This document shows, piece by piece, positions 24,850-34,913 of a DNA stretch of 64,000 bases. The position numbers and the translations under genes are program-made. The notes beneath the pieces are model-generated. The model had not been told where the DNA came from and did not search any database. It saw nothing but the letters and a program-made list of their open reading frames with translations. Source of the DNA: Prevotella aff. ruminicola Tc2-24. GTDB taxonomy: Bacteria; Bacteroidota; Bacteroidia; Bacteroidales; Bacteroidaceae. The stretch covers positions 124,001 through 188,000 of the forward strand of contig NZ_FOIQ01000004.1 of NCBI RefSeq assembly GCF_900110895.1, in the 5' to 3' direction. The first letter of the stretch is position 1. Every line of letters begins with the position of its first letter.

Positions 24850-27800
24850 TTAATATTCGAATCTGCCACCCTTGGCATGGAACTGCTTGGTGAGCTGCTG
24901 GATACGCAGATCCATCTTCTTAGCCTTCTCGCTGTCGATGGTCTCCTGCACTTGCAGCAACTGTTCTGCGATATAGAGCTGTATCAGACAGTCGTGCTGT
25001 GAGCTCTCGAAGCGCATGCCGTCGAGCGAGTAGTACCATGTCAGATACTGCGACGCTTTCTTCCACAGGATGTCGATCAGCTGCTGGGCTTTCTTGTCCT
25101 GACCTGTCAGCGCATAGCCGCGTGCCAGATCGAGCGAGCCGCTCTGGAAATCGTGTGGCACATTATAGTCGGGGATCGCCTTCTCGCTCTTGGCGAGCAC
25201 CTCTTTGGCCTTCTCGTCCTGTCCCTCCTGAATCAGGTTCAAGGCCAGGGAGGCCATCAGACGGCGGTGGGTGTAGCACATACGCATGACGGTCTCGTCG
25301 AGGTAGATACCTGGCTGCTCGATGCCGCCGAATTTGAACTTCTTCATCACGTTGTTATAGGTCTTCTCTGTGTCGAAGTTCTTCGCTCCTGGCGCGTTCG
25401 TGGTGAAAGGCGTGATGCGGTTGGCAAGACCCTCCTGTACGAAGTTGTCGCCCAGGTTCATATAGTTCTCAGAACCTACGGTGGTGGCTACGTAGATGGG
25501 ACGAGTCCAGTTGGCATTGGCGATGATCTCGAGCATCATCAGGTCGCCTTTGTAGAGCGCGCCCTTTCCTTTCAACGAGATCACCATGCGGTCGGGGATG
25601 GAGTCGCTGGCCATCATCATCTTACTCTTACGCACAGCCTCCTTGTCGATGGTCACATAGATGGTATCGGTGGGGATGACGTGGAACTCTTTCTCCTTGG
25701 CGCGTACCCAGTTCTTCAGGATGTTCTTCAGCTCGAAGGGCTCGTCGCCAAACTGCTTGCGGGCTGCCTCAGGCTGCTCACGATAGAGCTGGAGCACCTG
25801 TTCCTTGAGCGACGGGTCTACCTGTACATATTCGTTGGTGCCTGCACAGTATTCGAGACGGTTCCATGTGATAGGTAGTGATGGCGAGTTGTATGCAGGA
25901 CGGACCATCTGGTCGATGTACCAATCTGTCTGCAGATAGGAGAGGTTGCAGACACGGGCATCCGTGCGTACACCCTCCGTATCCTGGTTATACCACAGGG
26001 GGAAGGTGTCGTTGTCGCCATTGGTGAAAATGACGGGGTTACCTTCTTCCTGGAGCGTCATCAGGTAGTTCTGTCCGAAGTCACGGCAGCAGTAGCGACC
26101 AGAGCGGTCGTGGTCATCCCATGTCTGGGAGGCCATCTGGATGGGGACGATGAGGCAGACGATACCTACAATAGCGGCGATGATGGTCTCTCCCTGTTTA
26201 CCTGTCAGCTGGAGCTTTCTCGTGAGCCAGTTGATGATGGCGGCCACACCCATACCGCACCAGATCGCGAAGGCATAGAACGAGCCTGCATAGGCGTAGT
26301 CGCGCTCGCGTGGCTGCATAGGTGTCTGGTTCAGGTAGATGACGATGGCGAGTCCTGTCATGAAGAAGAGGAAGAACACCACCCAGAACTGGCGGATGCC
26401 GATGGGGTCGTCCACCGTCTTCTCCGTGCCGTTGACCATCTCCTTGCGCCTGCGGGTGTACCATGCCTGCCAGAAGAGGCCGAGGAGACCCAGGATGAGC
26501 GGCATGCAGTAGAACACGTTATGACCCTTGTTCTCCTTCAGGTCGTCAGGTAGCAATGACTGGTCGCCCAGACGTACGTTGTCGATGAAGGGGATACCAG
26601 TGATCCAGTTACCGTGCTCCAGTTCTCCGTTGCCCTGGATATCGTTCTGTCGACCAGCGAAGTTCCACATGAAGTAACGCCAGTACATGAAGTTACACTG
26701 GTAGCTCAGGAAGAATCGGATGTTCTCCAGTTGTGTGGGCATCTTCACGGTCATGGGTTCGCCGCAGCGGTCGTAAGGCACTTCCGTACCGTCGACACCG
26801 CCCATCCATGACTCGTAGGCTGAGGCATGACCTGCATCATACATACGTGGGAAGAGCATGTTCTGGGCGTATTTGTATTCATCCTTCGTACGTACCACGA
26901 AGTATGAGTCCTTCTCATTGGCCGATGCCTTCTCCTTACGTTGGTAGACGGGCTTGCCCTTCGACATGACGGGCCGACAGTACTGACCGTCGGTAGTCAG
27001 GGCCACCTGTGAGGTGTAGGCCTGTCCGTAAAGCAGTGGGCGCTGTCCATACTGGTCGCGTCCGAGGTAGTCGCCCAGAGTGAAGATATCCTCTGGCGAG
27101 TTCTGGTCCATCGGCGGGTTAGCCGAGGAGCGGATCACAATCAGGGCGTATGTCGAGTAGCCGATCATCAGCATCAGCATACAGAGTAGCGTGGTGTTCT
27201 TGATACGTGCGCTGATGAGGGCGACCTTGTCTCTCTTCATCTGCAGGACGAACCACAGGACTGCCAATACGATGACGCCGATGATGAATGCCGACCAGCC
27301 CCAGCCGTAGAACGGGATGCCGAGCATACCAACGGCCAGCAGGAAGGCGATGTTCTGTATCTTCAGACTGTGCTTCTGGGTCTGTGTCTCGTAGACGGCC
27401 CAGATGACGCAGGCGACGAGCAGGATAATATAGATGATCTCACCAGTATTGAACGGTAGGCCGAGGGTGTTGACGAAGAACAGCTCGAACCAGCCGCCTA
27501 CGGTGATAATACCAGGTACGACACCATACAGCACGGCTGCCAGGATGACGAGCGAGATGGCCAGTGCAATCAGCGAGCCCTTGAGGTTGGCATTCGGGAA
27601 TCGGCGATAGTACCATACGAGGCCGATGGCAGGCACACACAGTAGGTTCAGCAGGTGTACACCGATAGAGAGTCCTGTCATGTACATGATGAGAATCAGC
27701 CAACGGTCTGAGTGAGGCTCGTCGGCATGGTCGTCCCATTTGAGGATCAGCCAGAATACAACGGCCGTGAAAGCAGAGGAGTAAGCATAAACCTCGCCTT

Positions 27801-28257
27801 CGACAGCAGAGAACCAGAACGTGTCACTGAAGGTGTAGATCAATGCTCCCACAAGACCAGAGGCCTCGATGGCTATCATCTTGGGCAATGTCAGCTCATT
27901 CCAGTTGCTGATGAGCAGACGACGTGTCAGATGGGTGATACTCCAGAACAGGAACAGGATACAGGTGGCCGAGAGCAGGGCGCTCATCGTGTTCACCATG
28001 CGTGCCACTTGAGTGGCGTCACTGGCAAACTGCGAGAAGAGGTTGGCCGTCAGCATGAAGAAAGGAGCCCCAGGGGGATGGCCGATCTCCAGTTTATAAC
28101 CTGTTGTGATAAACTCCGGACAGTCCCAGAAGCTGGCTGTCGGTTCGATCGTAGAGCAATAGACGACGGCTGCTATCAGAAATGTGAGCCATCCAAGCAC
28201 ATTGTCCACCAGTCTATAGCTGGCACGACCGTTTTGCTCTGCAAAGAATTGTCTCAT
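24850..28257 (-). CDS. DUF2723 polytopic membrane protein (putative GT117 glycosyltransferase)
   Basis: 1135 residues with about 12 or more membrane helices in the first 700 residues, then a soluble region (about 730-950) and a helical repeat-like C-terminus (AKEVLAKSEKAIPDYNVP). The N-terminal segment SFWDCPEFITTGYKLEIGHPPGAPFF is typical of DUF2723, a Bacteroidetes family related to protein O-mannosyltransferase-type GT-C enzymes; the acidic WDCPEF stretch in the first loop probably contributes to catalysis. A role in protein or envelope O-glycosylation is inferred. It heads an operon with the deacetylase and possibly GH3. The promoter box is at 28301-28308. Confidence 0.82.
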   Translation of the reverse strand: MRQFFAEQNGRASYRLVDNVLGWLTFLIAAVVYCSTIEPTASFWDCPEFITTGYKLEIGHPPGAPFFMLTANLFSQFASDATQVARMVNTMSALLSATCILFLFWSITHLTRRLLISNWNELTLPKMIAIEASGLVGALIYTFSDTFWFSAVEGEVYAYSSAFTAVVFWLILKWDDHADEPHSDRWLILIMYMTGLSIGVHLLNLLCVPAIGLVWYYRRFPNANLKGSLIALAISLVILAAVLYGVVPGIITVGGWFELFFVNTLGLPFNTGEIIYIILLVACVIWAVYETQTQKHSLKIQNIAFLLAVGMLGIPFYGWGWSAFIIGVIVLAVLWFVLQMKRDKVALISARIKNTTLLCMLMLMIGYSTYALIVIRSSANPPMDQNSPEDIFTLGDYLGRDQYGQRPLLYGQAYTSQVALTTDGQYCRPVMSKGKPVYQRKEKASANEKDSYFVVRTKDEYKYAQNMLFPRMYDAGHASAYESWMGGVDGTEVPYDRCGEPMTVKMPTQLENIRFFLSYQCNFMYWRYFMWNFAGRQNDIQGNGELEHGNWITGIPFIDNVRLGDQSLLPDDLKENKGHNVFYCMPLILGLLGLFWQAWYTRRRKEMVNGTEKTVDDPIGIRQFWVVFFLFFMTGLAIVIYLNQTPMQPRERDYAYAGSFYAFAIWCGMGVAAIINWLTRKLQLTGKQGETIIAAIVGIVCLIVPIQMASQTWDDHDRSGRYCCRDFGQNYLMTLQEEGNPVIFTNGDNDTFPLWYNQDTEGVRTDARVCNLSYLQTDWYIDQMVRPAYNSPSLPITWNRLEYCAGTNEYVQVDPSLKEQVLQLYREQPEAARKQFGDEPFELKNILKNWVRAKEKEFHVIPTDTIYVTIDKEAVRKSKMMMASDSIPDRMVISLKGKGALYKGDLMMLEIIANANWTRPIYVATTVGSENYMNLGDNFVQEGLANRITPFTTNAPGAKNFDTEKTYNNVMKKFKFGGIEQPGIYLDETVMRMCYTHRRLMASLALNLIQEGQDEKAKEVLAKSEKAIPDYNVPHDFQSGSLDLARGYALTGQDKKAQQLIDILWKKASQYLTWYYSLDGMRFESSQHDCLIQLYIAEQLLQVQETIDSEKAKKMDLRIQQLTKQFHAKGGRFEY

Positions 28258-28300
28258 ATGATTGATTTCTTGTTTTATCGTTTATTCATAAAATTACGGG

Positions 28301-28308
28301 CAAAGGTA
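28301..28308 (-). promoter_or_regulatory. -7 promoter box for the DUF2723 operon
   Basis: The minus strand reads TACCTTTG, 43 bases upstream of the ATG at 28257. Confidence 0.6.
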
Positions 28309-28350
28309 CGAATTATTATCGAAAATATAGAACGGATACTGATAATTAAC

Positions 28351-28803
28351 TTACATAAACAAACCAGCGCCCTCGATCAGGAGGATATAGCGGAATATCT
28401 TACCCAATGTGATGGCTATGAACGTGATGACGATGTTCGAGCGCATCAGTCCCAATGCGATGGTGATGGCACTGCCCAGCACAGGCAGGAATGCGAAGAA
28501 GCCCATCCAGGCACCGCGGCCTGCCAGCATGCGATGCGCCTTCTCCAGACTTTCCTTCTTCACGTGCAGGTATCTCTCTATCCATTCCATCCTTCCCATC
28601 CTTCCCACGCTGTAGTTGAGGATGCTGCCCAGCACGTTGCCGATAGTGCCATAGACCATCAGTCCCCAGGGGTCGAGTCCTGTGGCCATCAAGCCTATCA
28701 TGACGGCCTCACTGGAGAACGGAAAGAAACTGCCAGCCAGGAAGGCCGCCAGTAGCATGCCCCAGTAGCCGTACTGGCTCAGGAAGGTGATGATTACATC
28801 CAT
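28351..28803 (-). CDS. YqaA-type DedA/VTT family membrane protein
   Basis: 150 residues with four or so membrane helices (YWGMLLAAFLAGSFFPFSSE, MVYGTIGNVLGSILNYSVG, MGFFAFLPVLGSAITIALG, IVITFIAITLGKIFRYILL). The SSEAVM and GxxxGxxxNY patterns fit the YqaA branch of DedA/VTT proteins, thought to move or flip lipids. It is last in a five-gene minus operon and its ATG overlaps the end of the upstream gene by 10 bp. Confidence 0.82.
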   Translation of the reverse strand: MDVIITFLSQYGYWGMLLAAFLAGSFFPFSSEAVMIGLMATGLDPWGLMVYGTIGNVLGSILNYSVGRMGRMEWIERYLHVKKESLEKAHRMLAGRGAWMGFFAFLPVLGSAITIALGLMRSNIVITFIAITLGKIFRYILLIEGAGLFM

Positions 28804-29720
28804 AGACAGTAGACGGTGAGTGCCAGTACCACAGCGACGATAGTGAGGAACGCGATGTTGGTCACCTTAGTGGAGGTCAGTGCCACGAAGTGTCCTATCA
28901 GCGGACTGGTCGTGATCAGCAGGACGCGTATCATGAGATCGTAGAGTTGAGGCTGTAGCGCCAACAGGAGGATGGCCACCGTTCCCAACAGGATAAAGCT
29001 ATAGTACAACTGACGGGTTCTGATCTTATCACGTGAACTGGTGCGTACGAAGTGCACTGTCCCCGTGATGCCCAGTCCCACCATCAGGACGAAGAACAAG
29101 ATTCTCGGCAGCGACAGCACTGTATAGTCGATGGGGAACATCACATCGCCGAGAGCAGCGAAGTGTGCCCCTGCTAACGGCCACCCTTCCTCGCCCAGGA
29201 AGAACAGCCACGCCAGCATGAACCAGTAGGGCGCGATCAGTCCGAGAATGGATGCTAGGAACGTGCGCCAGCTCATGGAATAGAGATGCCATGCCATGAT
29301 GATCCAGTAGGCAGGCAGCAGATAGACGACGTGGATGTCGATGACGCTAGCCAGTCCGAGACAAAGGAACGCGTAAAACGTCCAGCCCGTCGACACCTTG
29401 TCCTGATAGCATCTGAACAAGGTAATCAGCGACGCGATGAGGATAAGTTGTATGGCGGCTCCTGCCGTTGAGGGAAACAGGAAGACAGCCGCGCACGACA
29501 GCATGACGAATGCCGAGGATACCGAACGACTGTAGATACGAATCAGCACGTTGATGTTGGTAAACTCCAGCATGAGCAGTGCCGCCACGTTGAAGAGGGC
29601 GAACTGTAACCACCACTGATGCTGTATGAGTCCTGCCAACAACCATACCAACGCCCCGTAGATCATGGTGACGGGAAGGGTATAGCGGCTTCCTGCTATC
29701 TGGTTCTGTAACCGTTTCAT
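28794..29720 (-). CDS. Multi-pass membrane protein of unknown function
   Basis: 308 residues, almost entirely hydrophobic, with about nine or ten predicted helices (for example TMIYGALVWLLAGLIQ, LILIASLITLFRCY, VYLLPAYWIIMAWHL, IAFLTIVAVVLALTVYCLW). I recognise no catalytic motif. Similar unnamed proteins commonly sit beside purD in Bacteroidales, and here its ATG is 3 bp after the purD stop. It overlaps the YqaA gene by 10 bp. An envelope role is inferred only from topology. Confidence 0.75.
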   Translation of the reverse strand: MKRLQNQIAGSRYTLPVTMIYGALVWLLAGLIQHQWWLQFALFNVAALLMLEFTNINVLIRIYSRSVSSAFVMLSCAAVFLFPSTAGAAIQLILIASLITLFRCYQDKVSTGWTFYAFLCLGLASVIDIHVVYLLPAYWIIMAWHLYSMSWRTFLASILGLIAPYWFMLAWLFFLGEEGWPLAGAHFAALGDVMFPIDYTVLSLPRILFFVLMVGLGITGTVHFVRTSSRDKIRTRQLYYSFILLGTVAILLLALQPQLYDLMIRVLLITTSPLIGHFVALTSTKVTNIAFLTIVAVVLALTVYCLWM

Positions 29721-29723
29721 GGT

Positions 29724-30992
29724 CTACAGGTCGGCTCCGATGTCACGACGGAAATACTTGTCTGTAAATTGTATCTTCTGTGCTTCCTCGAAGGATTTCT
29801 GCAATGCCTCGGCCTTGTCCTTGCCGTATGAAGATACCGCGATGACGCGCCCACCGGCAGTCACCACCTGTCCGTCCTTCATGGCCGTGCCGCTGTGGAA
29901 GACGATAGAGCCTTTCACCTGGTCGATGCCCGTGATGGGATAGCCCTTCTGGTATGCCTGCGGATAACCGCCGCTCACCATCATAACACATACGGCCGAG
30001 CGCGGATCAAACTCGATGGTGCGCTGGTCGAGGTTCCCTTCGGCCACACCCTCGAACAGGTCGACGATGTCGCTCTTCAGACGGAGCATGACGCTCTCCG
30101 TCTCAGGGTCGCCCATACGACAGTTGTATTCGATGACCATTGGCTCGCCCTTCACGTTGATCAGTCCGAAGAAGATGAAGCCCTTATAGTCGATATGCTC
30201 AGCGGCCAGACCCTCGACGGTAGGACGGATGATACGGTCCTCCACCTTCTGCATCCACTCCTTGGTGGCGAAAGGTACGGGGGTGACGCTGCCCATGCCG
30301 CCAGTGTTCAGACCTGTGTCGTGCTCACCGATACGCTTATAGTCCTTAGCTTCGGGTAGTATCTTATAGTGCTGTCCGTCAGTCAGTACGAACACAGAAC
30401 ATTCGATACCGCTGAGGAACTCCTCGATGACCACCTGTGCCGAGGCTGTGCCGAACATACCGCCCAGCATCTCCTTCAACTCTTTCCTGGCCTCCTCGAG
30501 GGTGGGGAGGATGAGAACACCCTTACCAGCGCAGAGACCGTCGGCCTTCAGCACGTAAGGTGCCTCGAGCGTCTCCAGAAACCGCAGTCCCTCCTCCAGA
30601 TGCTCACCGTCGAAGGTCTGATAGCGGGCTGTAGGGATGTTGTGACGCTGCATGAAACCCTTAGCGAAATCCTTCGAGCCCTCGAGCACGGCACCAGCCT
30701 TCGAAGGACCTATCACAGGCACGTCTTTGGTGCGCGGGTCGTTCTTCAGGTCGTCGTAGATACCCTTTACCAATGGATCTTCAGGACCTACCACCACCAT
30801 GTCGACGCGCTTCTCTGCCACGAACTGCTTGATGGCCTCGAAATCATCGGCCTTCATGGCGATGTTCTCGCCGCAGTCAGAGGTGCCCGCGTTGCCTGGG
30901 GCGATATACAGTTTCTCACACTTGTTGCTCTGAGCGATTTTCCATGCTAAGGCGTGCTCACGTCCGCCACTTCCTAACAATAATATCTTCAT
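29724..30992 (-). CDS. purD: Phosphoribosylamine-glycine ligase
   Basis: 422 residues from the ATG at 30992; a TTG farther upstream in frame is rejected. This ATP-grasp enzyme makes glycinamide ribonucleotide in purine synthesis. The N-terminus [18 protein letters not shown] is diagnostic, followed by [32 protein letters not shown] and the ATP-grasp signature [11 protein letters not shown] with metal-binding Glu and Asn. It is in a minus operon with a DPP-IV peptidase upstream (33-bp gap), an unusual partner for a purine gene but common in Bacteroidales. Confidence 0.96.
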   Translation of the reverse strand: MKILLLGSGGREHALAWKIAQSNKCEKLYIAPGNAGTSDCGENIAMKADDFEAIKQFVAEKRVDMVVVGPEDPLVKGIYDDLKNDPRTKDVPVIGPSKAGAVLEGSKDFAKGFMQRHNIPTARYQTFDGEHLEEGLRFLETLEAPYVLKADGLCAGKGVLILPTLEEARKELKEMLGGMFGTASAQVVIEEFLSGIECSVFVLTDGQHYKILPEAKDYKRIGEHDTGLNTGGMGSVTPVPFATKEWMQKVEDRIIRPTVEGLAAEHIDYKGFIFFGLINVKGEPMVIEYNCRMGDPETESVMLRLKSDIVDLFEGVAEGNLDQRTIEFDPRSAVCVMMVSGGYPQAYQKGYPITGIDQVKGSIVFHSGTAMKDGQVVTAGGRVIAVSSYGKDKAEALQKSFEEAQKIQFTDKYFRRDIGADL

Positions 30993-31025
30993 TTTACTAT
31001 AAACTATCAACTACAAACAGGCAGA

Positions 31026-33188
31026 CTACTTCAGGTAGTCCTCGAAATACTGGGTGATGCGCTCATGTAGATGAACACTGGCGTGGCCGCGCATATTATG
31101 CTCCTCACCAGGGTAGGCGAAGAAATCGAGCTGGGTGCCGGCCTTCACGCAAGCGTCGAGGAACGACAGGGCATGCTGAGGCACCACCGTGGGGTCGTTG
31201 TAACCCACAATGATCTGCAGTTTCCCTTTCAGGTTCTTCGCCTGTGGGATGAGGCTGCAGGTCGCATAGCCCTCAGGGTTGCTCTCAGGCGTACCCATAT
31301 AGCGCTCGCCGTACATCACTTCGTACCATTTCCAATCGATAACAGGTCCGCCTGCCACACCCACCTTGAACACATCCGGGTAGTGGGTCATCAGTGAGAT
31401 GGTCATAAAACCGCCGTACGACCAACCATGTACGCCCAGACGGTCGGCATCGACATAGGGCAGGCTCTTCAGGAACTCCACACCCTTCATCTGGTCTTGC
31501 ATCTCCACCTGTCCTAAGCGGTGGAAGGTCGCCTGCTCGAAGTCACGTCCGCGATCCTCCGATCCCCTGTTGTCGAGGATGAAGAGCACATAACCCTTCT
31601 GTGCCATGTACGTCTCCCACGAGCGACTGTACCAGTGCCATGAGGCCTCGACGTTATGGGCGTGCGGTCCGCCGTATACGTAGACCACCGTCGGATATTT
31701 CTTCGCAGGGTCGAAGTCGGCTGGCTTCACCATGCGGTAGTAAAGGTCCGTTACCCCATCGGCCGCCTTGATGCTTCCGCATTCGAAGAGCGGCTGCTGG
31801 TAGCCTTTCCATGGATCCTCGGCAGCGAGCAGTTGGTAGCCCTTTCCTTTAGCTGTGGCTATCACCTCGATGTTCCGCGGGATGTCGGGAGCCGAGTATT
31901 TGTCGACCACCTGTTCACCTGCGGCAGAGAGCTGGGCCGACTGCACGGCGCCGATGCCTTTGTCGAGTAGGGTGCGCTTACCGTTGGCTACGTTCACGCT
32001 GTAGATGTTTCTCTGTAGCGGGTCTTTCTCGTTGGATATATAGATAATGCTTTTGCCTTTCTGGTTGAATCCCAGTACGTCAGTGACCACCCAGGGACCA
32101 GTGGTGAGCTGTTTCACCTCCCGTCCTTTGGTGTCGAACAGATAGAGATGGTTGTAGCCGTCTTTCTGACTCTGCATAACAAACTTCGTGTTATCCCATG
32201 GCAGGAAACTGATGGGATGCAGCGGCTCTACGTATTTGTCGGATACTTCGCGATACAGTTCACCGAGACGCTCACCTGTCACGGCGTTGTAGGCTACCAG
32301 ACGACAATCGTTCTGTGCTCTGTTCAATTCGAACATATAGATGGTCTTGGCATCGGGGCTCCACGCGATGTTCGTGAAGTAGCATGCCTCTCCAGTTTCC
32401 TCCGAAGAAGGCGTCTTAAGGTAGATGGTCTTGTGGGCAGCTGTATCATAGACGCCGACGGTCACCTCGTGACTGGTCATACCAGCCATCGGATATTTGT
32501 CGGGCTCATAGGTCGCCGTCCTTGGGAAGATATTCACCTGTGGATAGTCCGTCACCATCGACTGGTCCATACGGTAGAAAGCCAGCCGTTGTCCGTCAGG
32601 ACTCCAGAACGTGCCCTTCTCGATACCGAACTCATTACGGTGTACGGACTGTCCGTATACGATCTCCCTGCTGCCGTCATCGCTGATGTGACAGGTCTGT
32701 CCTTGTCCGTCAGTGACATAAAGTTGGTCGTCGCTCACATAGGCCACCGCTCTGGACACCTTGTTCCAGTCGGCATACAACTGTCCCTTGCTGTCCTGTC
32801 GCCATGCCACGCTCTTCTTCTTGAAGTCGTAGAGCACACGCTCCGTACCGTTGTCCAGAAGCACAAGCGACTGGTCCGGATAAGGATAGCTGGCATTCAT
32901 CGCGCTGTGGAACGTGATGCCGTTGTCGGCTGTGATCTTGTTGATCTCCTCAAGCGTGAAGAGCACTTCCCTATTGCCTTTGGCATCGATGGAGCCGCCC
33001 TCCTCAGCATCCTGATACATCAGCTGCTCGCCCCACCATGTCAGCCACATGTTCTTGGGTAGCATGCGACGGTAGTTCGTACCTCCGAAGTTCAGGTCCT
33101 CAAGGGTGAATAGTTTGTCTTGTGCACTCATTGTTGTTGCGACTGCCAGGAGCAGAGCCATGGTCAGCAGTTGCTTAATCCTCGTCAT
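31026..33188 (-). CDS. Dipeptidyl peptidase IV (S9B), secreted
   Basis: 720 residues from the ATG at 33188, which begins a signal peptide (MTRIKQLLTMALLLAVATTM, cleavage near SAQ). A beta-propeller domain (about 40-460) is followed by the alpha/beta hydrolase domain. The triad is visible: Ser in GWSYGGFM (the DPP-IV form), Asp in YNDPTVV and His in EEHNMRG. It removes X-Pro or X-Ala dipeptides from peptide N-termini, probably in the periplasm. The start overlaps the last 14 bases of the RNA methyltransferase gene; a longer reading frame to 33461 is only read-through of another frame of that gene. Confidence 0.93.
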   Translation of the reverse strand: MTRIKQLLTMALLLAVATTMSAQDKLFTLEDLNFGGTNYRRMLPKNMWLTWWGEQLMYQDAEEGGSIDAKGNREVLFTLEEINKITADNGITFHSAMNASYPYPDQSLVLLDNGTERVLYDFKKKSVAWRQDSKGQLYADWNKVSRAVAYVSDDQLYVTDGQGQTCHISDDGSREIVYGQSVHRNEFGIEKGTFWSPDGQRLAFYRMDQSMVTDYPQVNIFPRTATYEPDKYPMAGMTSHEVTVGVYDTAAHKTIYLKTPSSEETGEACYFTNIAWSPDAKTIYMFELNRAQNDCRLVAYNAVTGERLGELYREVSDKYVEPLHPISFLPWDNTKFVMQSQKDGYNHLYLFDTKGREVKQLTTGPWVVTDVLGFNQKGKSIIYISNEKDPLQRNIYSVNVANGKRTLLDKGIGAVQSAQLSAAGEQVVDKYSAPDIPRNIEVIATAKGKGYQLLAAEDPWKGYQQPLFECGSIKAADGVTDLYYRMVKPADFDPAKKYPTVVYVYGGPHAHNVEASWHWYSRSWETYMAQKGYVLFILDNRGSEDRGRDFEQATFHRLGQVEMQDQMKGVEFLKSLPYVDADRLGVHGWSYGGFMTISLMTHYPDVFKVGVAGGPVIDWKWYEVMYGERYMGTPESNPEGYATCSLIPQAKNLKGKLQIIVGYNDPTVVPQHALSFLDACVKAGTQLDFFAYPGEEHNMRGHASVHLHERITQYFEDYLK

Positions 33189-34710
33189 CGTTGAATCTCC
33201 TTTTCTTTCCGAAATCTTTGCCTTTGCCGAATGAACGGCTCTTACCGCTGCGGTCGAAACGCTCATGACCACCTCTGTTCGGACTGCTCTTATAGCCGCC
33301 CTTGCGGTCTCTGCGCTCTTCGCGGTCCTCACGGCCACCCTCCCTGCGACTTCTGCGCTCATTACGCTTGTCGTTTTCCAGGTCGTGACGGTGGAAGGTG
33401 AACGAGCGGATATCGCTCTCCTCGTTCTGCTCAGTCTCCTCCAGACGCTGCTTGAACTCACGGTTCTTCTTGAAGCGGTGCTTCTCGGCCATCTGCCGTT
33501 TCTCGTCCTCCGTCTTCACGACACCGCCCTCCTGACGGAAGTTCTTCAGTTTACCGTCAAAGATCTGGTATTTGCGGAACTCGCACTCCAGCGATCCGTT
33601 GTAGAGTGGAATCTTGATGCTGGGTTTCAGGCCTATCTGGTCGAAGCACTCCTCACGATAGGAGAGCACCCAGGCGTCGTTGTTCAGGAACTGGTGCTTC
33701 AGTCGTTCGCCGATCATCTTATAGGTGCCCAGCAGATCGGGCGTTGAGATACGCTCGCCGTAGGGTGGGTTGGTGATGATGATGCTTTTGTTGGCAGGCT
33801 GTGTGAATGCCTTGAAGTCCTGCTGCTTCACGGTGATGACGCTGGTCAGTCCCGCCGCTTTCACGTTGAGCAGGGCCGTGTTCACGGCCTTCATGTCGAT
33901 ATCGTAGCCGTAGATATGGTGGTTGAACTCACGCTCCTGACTCTCGTCGTTGTAGATGCGGTCGAAGAGCTCAGAGTCGAAGTCGGGCCATTTCTCGAAA
34001 GCGTATTCTTTCCTGAACAGACCAGGAGCCATGTTCTTGGCGATGAGGGCTGCCTCGATGAGCAGTGTGCCCGATCCGCACATTGGGTCGATGAAGTCGG
34101 TGTCGCCCTGCCATCCCGACATGAGGATCATGCCGGCGGCCAGCACCTCGTTGAGTGGTGCCTCCACGCTCTCCTGACGGTAGCCTCTGCGATGCAGCGA
34201 CTCACCGCTGGAGTCGAGACTCAGCGTACACTTGTCCTCGGCCACGTGTATGTTCAGGCGAATGTCGGGGTTTGCCACCGAGATGTTAGGCCGTTTGCCC
34301 GTAGCCTCGCGGAACTGGTCCACGATGGCATCCTTCACCTTGTATGACACGAACTTCGAGTGGCGGAACTCCTCGGAGAACACCACTGCATCGACGGCGA
34401 AGGTCTTCTCCGTCGTCAGGAATTCTGTCCAGTCTATTTTCTTGATTTCCTCATACACATCATCAGCGCTTCTTGCCTTGAAGTGGCGGATGGGTTTGAG
34501 AATTCTGATTGCGGTGTGCAACTGAAAGTTGGCACGATACATCATTTCCTTGTCACCAGTAAACGAGACCATTCGTCTACCAATCTTCACATTGTTAGCC
34601 CCCAGTTGGGTCAGCTCCTTCGCCAGTACAGGTTCCAGTCCCATAAACGTCTTGGCGATCAGTTCCTGCTCATCTGTGTGAGCAGGGTTTGCTTCATAAT
34701 TCTGTTTCAT
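33175..34710 (-). CDS. THUMP-domain RNA methyltransferase (RlmL/TrmN type) with basic C-terminal tail
   Basis: 511 residues. A THUMP domain (about 15-165) precedes a Rossmann methyltransferase (about 170-385) with SAM motif DPMCGSGTLLIEAAL and catalytic motif ITNPPYGERI, typical of N2-guanine methyltransferases of rRNA or tRNA. The last 95 or so residues are highly charged and rich in Arg, Lys, Asp, Glu and Gly (KRNERRSRREGGREDREERR and similar), likely a disordered RNA-binding tail beyond the usual family length. It heads the five-gene minus operon. The promoter box is at 34774-34781. Confidence 0.9.
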   Translation of the reverse strand: MKQNYEANPAHTDEQELIAKTFMGLEPVLAKELTQLGANNVKIGRRMVSFTGDKEMMYRANFQLHTAIRILKPIRHFKARSADDVYEEIKKIDWTEFLTTEKTFAVDAVVFSEEFRHSKFVSYKVKDAIVDQFREATGKRPNISVANPDIRLNIHVAEDKCTLSLDSSGESLHRRGYRQESVEAPLNEVLAAGMILMSGWQGDTDFIDPMCGSGTLLIEAALIAKNMAPGLFRKEYAFEKWPDFDSELFDRIYNDESQEREFNHHIYGYDIDMKAVNTALLNVKAAGLTSVITVKQQDFKAFTQPANKSIIITNPPYGERISTPDLLGTYKMIGERLKHQFLNNDAWVLSYREECFDQIGLKPSIKIPLYNGSLECEFRKYQIFDGKLKNFRQEGGVVKTEDEKRQMAEKHRFKKNREFKQRLEETEQNEESDIRSFTFHRHDLENDKRNERRSRREGGREDREERRDRKGGYKSSPNRGGHERFDRSGKSRSFGKGKDFGKKRRFNDDED

Positions 34711-34773
34711 GATTTCTTAGTACCTTGTCGCGGTCCGGCATCACTTCCGTGACCGTTTTGGGAATTCCGACTG

Positions 34774-34781
34774 CAAAGTTA
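34774..34781 (-). promoter_or_regulatory. -7 promoter box for the RNA methyltransferase - DPP-IV - purD operon
   Basis: The minus strand reads TAACTTTG, 63 bases upstream of the ATG at 34710. Confidence 0.5.
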
Positions 34782-34886
34782 ATACAAGTTAATGGAAAAC
34801 AGCGCATTTTGTTTGTTAATTATTAAAAATAGGAGGAAAATAGTAAAAATCGTCGTCGAAAAGTGATATTATTCGAAATTAAGTTG

Positions 34887-34894
34887 TATTTTTG
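34887..34894 (+). promoter_or_regulatory. -7 promoter box for the histidine kinase gene
   Basis: TATTTTTG matches TAnnTTTG, 19 bases upstream of the ATG at 34914. Confidence 0.5.
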
Positions 34895-34913
34895 CGAAGA
34901 ATAACTTAAAACT

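Noticed and set aside
33189..33461. An N-terminal extension of the DPP-IV gene by 91 codons.
   Set aside because: It would be read in another frame of the RNA methyltransferase gene and is Ser/Arg/Ala-rich. The ATG at 33188 begins a proper signal peptide.
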